Below, piece by piece: positions 58,255-64,000 of a stretch of DNA of 64,000 nt (within the stretch, counting starts at the first letter, position 1; every line of letters begins with the position of its first letter). The position numbers and the translations under genes were made by a program. Source of the DNA: Rickettsia bellii RML369-C (GTDB lineage: Bacteria; Pseudomonadota; Alphaproteobacteria; Rickettsiales; Rickettsiaceae); contig NC_007940.1 in assembly GCF_000012385.1 (NCBI RefSeq), forward strand, positions 806,001-870,000, written 5' to 3'. Under the pieces are notes generated by a model, which saw nothing but the letters and a program-made list of their open reading frames with translations, did not search any database and had not been told where the DNA came from.

Positions 58255-58510
58255 CGTCATTGCGAGAAGGCATTGCCTGCGTGGATTAGTTATGTCATTC
58301 CCGCAGAGTATTGTTGCGTGGATCCAAAAACGCCCTCGGTGTCATCTAGTTGCTTGACCACGGCATCCAAAAAGCAACTTTTAATACTAATAATTTTAGT
58401 ATTTTAAGCTGGATCCCGCTACAAGCTCGCAGGATGACAGAGGAAAAACTGATCTACGCAAGCAAGCCTCATGCGGGAATGACATTGCGGGCGTTTTTCG
58501 ATCCACGTGG
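58255..58510. repeat. Composite of RPE copies
   Basis: A gtcattgcgag start, a gtcattcccgc half, a core tgtcatctagttgcttgac (58339) to gcaggatgacag (58442), and trailing halves atgcgggaatgacattgc and tttttcgatccacg. It is gene-free. Confidence 0.8.
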
Positions 58511-58514
58511 GTAA

Positions 58515-58640
58515 TATAGCAAAAAGCAATGAGGTTCAGACATTAAATTTGCGAGCAAGATTGCGGAGCGTATATTAAATACGTGAGCACAATCAAGACT
58601 CGCTAAATTTGATGTATCAACCTTATTGCTTGAAGCTATA
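58515..58640. repeat. RPE, atagcaa family
   Basis: A palindrome from tatagcaaaaagcaatgagg to cttattgcttgaagctata, with inner arms gcgagcaagattg / caatcaagactcgc and the core agcgtatattaaatacgtg. The core resembles that of the long gtatac family. Confidence 0.8.
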
Positions 58641-58693
58641 CCTCCTCGCAAGACAATAAAAGCTTAAGCCCTTTAATTAAAAAGTAATAACAT

Positions 58694-59335
58694 ATGCCTC
58701 AAAACAATAACCCTAATCTTATTTCACAAATATTTATGAATAAGGCTAACGAACAATTTAACAAAATAAAAAAACTGAACTTTAGCACAACTCCTAGCAT
58801 TGATGATATTAAAAAACTAAAAGCCATGTCAGAGCATGCAGAAAAATATTTTAAATATGCTTTATTCACAGGTTGTGATAATGCAGCTTATGAGTTAATT
58901 CAATTATATGATTTTATATTTATAAAAGATTCTGGCTCTCAAAGTCATGATTTAGAAAAAAAAATATTCCACGATGATTTAGTTTTATTAGGTCCGAAAT
59001 TTGGAATTACCGAATGTCAGCAAATGGATTTAATATTTAACCCACCTACGACAAACGAAAGCGAGATAAATATTTCCTACGATGCTATTTGCAGAACACG
59101 AGAATATTTTAGTAATAAAAAATTAGTTGATAATCCTGAAACAAACGATGAAATTATTAATTATTACCTCAAATCTTTTGAAGCAATATCAGAGAAACAG
59201 CATGTTAACAATAATTACAATCCAGACGATGGTTGGAGTTATCCTACTCACACCCATTGGGAAAATGGTAATAAAGTTTGTCTATATGAAGTTGATGGGC
59301 AAACATTTGAAGTAACCTTAGTAGGTAATGAGTAA
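58694..59335 (+). CDS. Hypothetical protein, first of the Sel1/TPR-like cluster
   Basis: 213 residues, no signal peptide or membrane segment. The part KYFKYALFTGCDNAAYELIQLYDF (about 51-74) has the A-x3-G-x3-A-x3-L-x2-Y spacing of a Sel1/TPR-like helical unit and recurs in the three following genes. The C-terminal part with WSYPTHTHWENGNK is distinct. Unlike the next three genes it does not end in a CaaX box. The ribosome site is weak. I do not recognise a known family. Confidence 0.65.
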   Translation: MPQNNNPNLISQIFMNKANEQFNKIKKLNFSTTPSIDDIKKLKAMSEHAEKYFKYALFTGCDNAAYELIQLYDFIFIKDSGSQSHDLEKKIFHDDLVLLGPKFGITECQQMDLIFNPPTTNESEINISYDAICRTREYFSNKKLVDNPETNDEIINYYLKSFEAISEKQHVNNNYNPDDGWSYPTHTHWENGNKVCLYEVDGQTFEVTLVGNE

Positions 59336-59377
59336 AGTTTTTTTGGCATGTGAAAAATTATTAAAGATAGTTAAATC

Positions 59378-60199
59378 ATGAAAGATACAGAAGCAGAATT
59401 TATTACATTAACTCCAGAGTATTTATTTGATAAAGGTATAAAATATTACAAAAAAGCTTTGGATGTGCAATCCAAAAATGATAACGCAACAATTGAAAGT
59501 CAACAAGTCTACGCAAAAGCTATGCTATATTTACAAGGTGCTATGTTTTTGGGTAGTAGTGATGCTTCTAATTTTTTAATTAAAATTTATAATGAATCTG
59601 AAATTAATAATAAACAAGTAAGTAACCTAATAAAAATTATATACGGTATAGAAAATTTTTCCTATTACTATAAAAGAACACAATCTACAAATTTAAATGA
59701 TTTTGGTATTACTGATCTTGCTGAACTTGATAGTATGGCTTCACTACCACTTGGATATATGGGCGGCATAAGAATAAATTGGAATAATGTCGAAATTTCT
59801 AAATCTTTAATTCTTGATACCTTAGAAGAGTTTGCAAGCAATTTTAATTCTTCTTTATCACCTGAATACCACCTAATTACTAGAAAAAATATTGTTGGAT
59901 ATAAAGAAAACATACAGGATAAAATAAATGAAAGAATTGTAGAAAGTTTTGTATTGTGTGAACCACCTCAAGCCACATGGTACAGAAAATTATTTCCTAA
60001 AAAGAAACCTATAGAAAATACGAAATACATCACAGCAAATGAGGTTAAAAAACCGAATGAAGTACCTAAATTACCTCAAAAAGTAAATTCTGACCAGAAC
60101 ACTAATCAACAAACATGGGATTATGAATCAAGCTCAATGAAACCAAAAAGTGACTCTAGTGAATTTTTAGAACTCATGGGAGGATGTCCCATATCTTAA
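59378..60199 (+). CDS. Hypothetical Sel1/TPR-like protein ending in CaaX box CPIS
   Basis: 273 residues, no signal peptide. The N-terminal half is helical with AMLYLQGAMFLGSSDASNFL (about 48-67), a Sel1/TPR-like unit. A basic stretch WYRKLFPKKKP (about 204-214) precedes a flexible, Asn/Ser/Pro-rich linker of about 50 residues, and the protein ends GGCPIS. CPIS fits the eukaryotic prenylation signal (Cys, two residues with Ile at a2, Ser at X, which favours farnesyl transfer). The layout of a folded domain, flexible linker and terminal CaaX is that of prenylated proteins. This frame is intact. Confidence 0.75.
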   Translation: MKDTEAEFITLTPEYLFDKGIKYYKKALDVQSKNDNATIESQQVYAKAMLYLQGAMFLGSSDASNFLIKIYNESEINNKQVSNLIKIIYGIENFSYYYKRTQSTNLNDFGITDLAELDSMASLPLGYMGGIRINWNNVEISKSLILDTLEEFASNFNSSLSPEYHLITRKNIVGYKENIQDKINERIVESFVLCEPPQATWYRKLFPKKKPIENTKYITANEVKKPNEVPKLPQKVNSDQNTNQQTWDYESSSMKPKSDSSEFLELMGGCPIS

Positions 60200-60212
60200 A
60201 AAAGGAATGAAA

Positions 60213-61593
60213 ATGATGAAAGAAAAATTACCTCATCTTTACGAAATAATAAAAAAGGCATTAAGCGATTATGATGAATATATTGAAATACCTCTTAGAA
60301 CATCAAAGGATTTAGAAATAACACAAAATAATGAAGCAGTTCTAATTGAATTATATAGAAGATTAAAAGAAATATTCGTTTATGGCGAAGCAAAAGCAGC
60401 TTGGTATCTAGCTCAATTCTATTATAATGGTTGGTTATTTGAAAAAGATTGTACGATAGGCAATTTTATTATTGCAATAGGAATAAAGCTTGGTTCTATA
60501 AAATGTGCAAATAATGGATTTAAAGGTGACATATCAAAAGATTTAAAAAATTTAGCCAAAGATTGTGCTAAAACTATTAAAAATACCAAAAATCAATATC
60601 AATTAGATATAAATAGTATTATTACTGACGAAATAAAGAAAAATGCCGAATCTAATTTTAAAAGAAATTTAGAAAATACTGAATTAAAAAATATATTTGA
60701 ACCAAAATTTTTTCCTACCTCTTTAGATATATTACAAGAAGCATTACTATATTATTCTCAAAATATAAAATTACCTCTTACCCAATCAAAAGATAGCACA
60801 TTAACAGTAACACAAGATAATAAATATATTATATCCAAAATATACGTAAAATTAAAAGAAGCTTTAGTTTGCGGTCAAGAAAATGCTGCTTGGTACTTAG
60901 CTCAATTTTATTATAACGGCTGGTTGGTTGAAAAAAATATTATTTATGGAGATTTTATACTTGCGATAGGAAAACATTTTGAATCTAAAAAATGCTCTAA
61001 TAGCGATTATAAAGGTGAAGATATTTTAGCAGATTGCTTCCAAAAATTAGTTACAGTTTGTGCTAATTCTATTTCCAATAACAAGTATGTATACCGAACA
61101 GGTATTAATGATATAATGAAACTAAATGCAGAAAAAGCTATTAATATACATTTAAACAATACTGATTTAAAAGACATATTTAATAGTTCAGAATCAACTA
61201 TTATTCCTACAATTTCAGCTCCTTTACCTAGTACCACACACCAACCATCTAATACAGTAAGGCGAGCAACTCAAAGCGATATAAAAGATTTCAAAAATAA
61301 AAAAACTACTGGTGTAAAAAAAAACAAAAAGTACAATAGATTATAATGTTAACTTTGAAAAAGATGAAGAAACAAATTCAGGCAACAAACCTACTAGTAT
61401 ACCCAAAACACAAAGCGAAGTAAATTATAACTCTGTTACTACTAAAAAGGTTGAAGAAAAAACTTTAGTATCAAGAGGCAACAATTATTATCATGAACAA
61501 CCTATTAACACATCAGAACCCCAAAAAATCGGAAATGATGATGATGGAACTCCAGTATTAGGGAAACAAGGATGTACTTGTTTAATAATGTAA
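60213..61593 (+). pseudogene. Hypothetical Sel1/TPR-like protein, CaaX box CLIM behind an A9 frameshift
   Basis: The start is likely ATG 60213 or 60216: the ribosome site aaagga (60201-60206) directly abuts the ATG at 60207. The frame as given stops at 61346. The A9 tract at 61316-61324 lies just before; deleting one A opens the frame to TAA 61591-61593 and yields about 459 residues with an Asn/Thr/Lys-rich linker ending GCTCLIM. CLIM is a CaaX box and the extra cysteine resembles a palmitoylation site. The body contains two copies of one unit (about residues 1-165 and 170-325), each with AAWYLAQFYYNGWL. I mark it as broken only because of the single-base shift; slippage could still make the full protein. 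Confidence 0.72.
61316..61324. repeat. A9 tract at the frameshift of the CLIM gene
   Basis: Nine As, at which a one-base loss restores the CaaX-ended frame. Confidence 0.9.
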
Positions 61594-61608
61594 TAAATAG
61601 GATATATT

Positions 61609-62222
61609 TTGAAAATCGTAGAAATAAATAATAAAGAAATTTTTTATTTAGTGCCTGAAAATCAGTTACTTGAAAAAGGTCTACGACAAGTTGAGATATT
61701 ATCTATTTTTGAAGCGATTTGGGATTCTTACGCTGAAAAAGCGATAAATTTATTATTTGAGTCGGCTGTTGAAAATCTAACCTGTGCTATGCTGCTTGGC
61801 GAAGAAAAAGCTATTTTACCGCTTGCACAACTTTATTCTAAAGGTACTATTTATGGTATTTTGCCGGATTTAGTCTTCAGTGATTACATTATTTTGCTGG
61901 GTCAAAAACTTGAATATGAAATATGTAATGATATCCCTTTACAACTTATCACTAATACTAAATATTTTGATAAACAGTTAGAAGATCTAGCTATTACTTC
62001 TAATACCTTATTTTATTATTCTAATTTTAGATGTATAGGGGAAAATATTAAAAAAAAATCATTAGGGATTGTAATAAACAGTTTAAAGAAGAATGGCATT
62101 TTTGTAAATTTGAATATCCTGATTTAACGTTATCATCTTTTGAGATATTGGAGGAAGACCAGGATTTAGTAACTGTAACAGGTGAAAATCCTTTGGATGA
62201 TAATAAATGTTTAATGTCTTGA
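61609..62222 (+). pseudogene. Hypothetical Sel1/TPR-like protein, CaaX box CLMS behind an A9 frameshift
   Basis: TTG start at 61609 with an agga ribosome site seven bases upstream. The frame as given stops at 62125-62127. The A9 tract at 62050-62058 (after GENI) changes the frame: adding one A (or losing two) gives RDCNKQFKEEWHFC, then an acidic tail to TGA 62220-62222, ending DDNKCLMS, about 204 residues in all. CLMS is a good CaaX box. The unit NLTCAMLLGEEKAILPLAQL (about 56-75) is again Sel1/TPR-like. It follows the previous gene by 15 bases, so the cluster is probably one transcript. Confidence 0.7.
62050..62058. repeat. A9 tract at the frameshift of the CLMS gene
   Basis: Nine As, at which a one-base gain restores the CaaX-ended frame. 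Confidence 0.9.
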
Positions 62223-62258
62223 TTGGGTTCTCTTACTGTTGCATGGCTTGATTTTTCT

Positions 62259-62353
62259 GTCATTGCGAGGAGGTTATATAATAACCAACGAAGCAATCTT
62301 AGGAGTTTTACTTCATGAGATTGCCACGCCACTTTCAGTGGCTCGCAATGACA
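62259..62353. repeat. RPE, gtcattgcgag family
   Basis: From gtcattgcgaggaggtt to agtggctcgcaatgac, with arms gcaatcttagg / atgagattgcc. It begins 37 bases after the CLMS gene and ends just before the 3' end of the hydrolase gene. Confidence 0.85.
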
Positions 62354-62358
62354 TCCAT

Positions 62359-63066
62359 TTAATACAAGAACAACTTCTTCTGACTCTTCGATTCTTCGTT
62401 TACATTATTATTATTTTGCGGATAACTATGATCTAATGTTTTCAAATAATCCCCTATTGCTTTAGAAAATTCTTCCATTTTATAACGAAAGAAATGATCA
62501 GCACCGCTAATAATTTTACATCCAACCTTAATATGAGCTTGTTGTTTAGATAATTTACTTGCTAAATCTTTTACCGCTTCAGCTGAGACTATACTATCAC
62601 TATCACCTTGTAATACAAATCCTGGAATAGGACAAGGCGAAAGGAATGAAAAATCATATTTATTTACCGGAGGCGAAATAGCAATAAAATTATTTATTTC
62701 AGGGCGTCTCATCACAAGTTGCATAGCTATCCATGCACCGAATGAAAACCCTAATACTAAATTAGACTGAGCGTTTGGATTATTCTGCTGTAACCAATCA
62801 AGTGCTGTTCCGGCATCTATAACCTCACCCACTCCATTATTAAAGTTACCCTCTGAATGCCCTACTCCTCTGAAGTTAATACGTAAAACTGTATAGCCGT
62901 GTTCAGATAAAACTTTATAGGCGTTATACACTACTGTATTATTCATATCACCGCCATGCAAAGGATGGGGATGAAGAACCAATGCAACAGGAGCATTATA
63001 TGCTTCTGCTTTTACATATATTCCTTCGATTCGCCCCTCAGGACCGTTAAAATAAATTTGCGACAT
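62359..63066 (-). CDS. Alpha/beta hydrolase (COG2945-type)
   Basis: 235 residues. The nucleophile elbow is GFSFGA (about 121-126, serine in G-x-S-x-G form), the oxyanion block is LHPHPLHGGDMNN (about 31-43) and the C-terminal histidine is in ISGADHFF. No signal peptide. The family includes uncharacterised cytosolic hydrolases and esterases; the substrate is unknown. Confidence 0.9.
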   Translation of the reverse strand: MSQIYFNGPEGRIEGIYVKAEAYNAPVALVLHPHPLHGGDMNNTVVYNAYKVLSEHGYTVLRINFRGVGHSEGNFNNGVGEVIDAGTALDWLQQNNPNAQSNLVLGFSFGAWIAMQLVMRRPEINNFIAISPPVNKYDFSFLSPCPIPGFVLQGDSDSIVSAEAVKDLASKLSKQQAHIKVGCKIISGADHFFRYKMEEFSKAIGDYLKTLDHSYPQNNNNVNEESKSQKKLFLY

Positions 63067-63109
63067 AATTATTTGTAATATTTAATTTGTTTTTGTTAAT
63101 AAACTTTGC

Positions 63110-63212
63110 GTCATTGCGAGCGGAAACTTTATCACCCTGTCATCCCGTGGTCAAGCCACGGGATGACAGAGACGAAGCTGATCTACGCAGGCAATGCCTC
63201 CTCGCAATAACG
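63110..63212. repeat. Nested RPE copies
   Basis: Outer element from gtcattgcgagcgg to ctcctcgcaataacg. Inside it (63139-63169) is a compact cccgtgg-type palindrome, tgtcatcccgtggtcaa with ccacgggatgaca. This looks like one repeat inserted into another. Confidence 0.8.
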
Positions 63213-63217
63213 ACTCA

Positions 63218-63657
63218 TCAAGAGAACACAGCCCTTTCGACTGCCTCAGCATTATGCTGCACTAAATCTTTCGCTATTTCTTTAGTAATCATCTTTTTTA
63301 GACCATTTTTAAGCTCGTGACGAACACAACCGAGCATTTGCGGTTCAGCGACTATAATTAACTCTTTATATTTAGCTTGGTCATGACCTACTGCTTTTTC
63401 TAAATGTTTTATAACGCTTTTTGCTGCTTCTTTATGTTCTATATCTTTTAAAGAAGTATGAGGCTCAAACAATGAAGCAGGCGTAGATTTATTTTGGTAT
63501 AAACTCTGTCTTTTTTCTCTATGGTGGTGATGCTATTCCGAATCTAAAGGTAACTTTAAAGGCTTATTATTAGTAATTTTAACTCCTTGAGCATCGTAAA
63601 GCAATTTTGCTTGCTATCGATAACTGCAATTAATTTTAATGCTGTTGTATTATTCAT
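63218..63657 (-). pseudogene. Host-attachment protein remnant (RHAT/baeRF-type)
   Basis: Reading from ATG 63657 gives MNNTTALKLIAVIDSKQ, then a frameshift near 63605; the continuing frame shows LLYDAQGVKITNNKPLKLP, a TAG stop near 63540, then HHHHREKRQSLYQNKS, and the C-terminal part FEPHTSLKDIEHKEAAKSV to RAVFS. These are blocks of the proteobacterial proteins annotated as required for attachment to host cells. With one shift and one stop it is most likely dead. Confidence 0.72.
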
Positions 63658-63770
63658 AATACCTCCATAAGAATAGTTGGTAATTGTATGATAATACTAA
63701 TTATTTCTTAATCCAAGACTAATTTAATACAAATAACAAATTACATTAGTAATTTGCTATTGAGTAAGTA

Positions 63771-64000
63771 TTAATTTAATAATTTTTGCTTTTCACTATT
63801 AATTATCTCTTCAATCTTATCATTAAAAATCCGCACTTCGGTCTGTTCTACTTCTTCCCTTTCTATTACTCCAATAATTTTTACCTTTATAGTCCCAGGC
63901 TGTTTAAACCAAAAACCTCTAGGCCAAAATAAGCCGGCATTATGTGCCATCATTACTATCGGCACTTTAGTAATAGAAGCAAGCTTTACAGCACTTGGCT
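63771..64000 (-). CDS. plsC: 1-acyl-glycerol-3-phosphate acyltransferase, 3' part
   Basis: Only the C-terminal part is inside the window; the frame is open to base 64000 (PSAVKLASITKVPIVMMAHN). The blocks VPIVMMAHNAG, FWPRGFWFKQPGTIKVKIIG fit PlsC. It makes phosphatidic acid, the substrate of CdsA (19014). The catalytic HxxxxD motif lies outside the window. Confidence 0.85.
   Translation of the reverse strand, partial: PSAVKLASITKVPIVMMAHNAGLFWPRGFWFKQPGTIKVKIIGVIEREEVEQTEVRIFNDKIEEIINSEKQKLLN

Noticed and set aside
59127..59315. Alternative small frame inside the first cluster gene
   Set aside because: It lies wholly within the 58694-59335 gene, in another frame, and has no ribosome site.
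58694..59340. CaaX box for the first gene of the cluster
   Set aside because: All frames around the 3' end were read; none gives a terminal Cys-a-a-X, so only three of the four genes have the motif.
1..64000. tRNA or rRNA genes
   Set aside because: No cloverleaf with conserved GTTCRANNC and no rRNA-like sequence was recognised by eye; the search cannot be called exhaustive without a covariance-model scan.

Overview
The window is AT-rich chromosomal DNA of an obligate intracellular alphaproteobacterium, and the gene content points firmly to Rickettsia. It carries a Tlc-type nucleotide translocase, the 120-kDa antigen Sca4, a degraded Sca/OmpA-like autotransporter, an orphan phage/GTA portal gene, tandem Fic genes, a MazEF-type module and dozens of Rickettsia palindromic elements (RPEs) between and even inside genes. 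I would guess a spotted-fever or transitional-group species, but the window alone does not decide this.

Layout. 1-2355: hemD (cut at its 5' end), a mitofilin-like and a HemY-like membrane protein. 2447-3938: an ankyrin-type repeat gene broken at a C11 tract. 4046-8660 (minus): fni and nrdAB. 8829-15910 (minus): a hypothetical gene, an HU/IHF-like gene, sppA, rho, a DsbA-like gene, smpB-dapA and ilvE. 16110-20684 (plus): an OmpR/EnvZ-like pair with a split kinase, uppS-cdsA-ftsB and an RNase D-like gene. 20896-31142 is the accessory part: a membrane hypothetical, a frameshifted solute symporter, two Fic genes, a beta-barrel candidate overlapping a family 2 glycosyltransferase, a toxin-antitoxin pair, and a portal gene with a small partner. 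31469-36750: a decayed autotransporter, a split ABC permease and a DUF4239 protein. 37001-45805: xseB, an AsmA-like gene, rimM, sca4 and a tlc gene. 45878-52409 (plus): truB-rpsO-pnp, then kdsD-lptC-lptA-lptB (LPS). 52650-58201: a phosphohexomutase gene, miaA, a DUF1189 gene, nuoN and birA. 58694-62222: a four-gene cluster of Sel1/TPR-like proteins. 62359-64000 (minus): an alpha/beta hydrolase, a dead host-attachment gene and the 3' end of plsC.

The most notable observation is in 58694-62222. Three of the four tandem genes encode a terminal CaaX box (CPIS, CLIM, CLMS), the signal for prenylation by eukaryotic farnesyl/geranylgeranyl transferases. Two of these boxes lie just past single-base frameshifts at A9 tracts, where a one-base slip restores a long open frame ending in the box. 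This suggests a family of host-prenylated secreted proteins, possibly gated by poly(A) slippage or recently decaying. It is an inference from sequence and needs testing.

Several genes carry apparent frameshifts, many but not all at homopolymers. Real reductive decay, slippage rescue and sequencing error cannot be separated from one sequence. RPEs lie in frame within hemD, the phosphohexomutase gene and birA, and make up most of the intergenic space.
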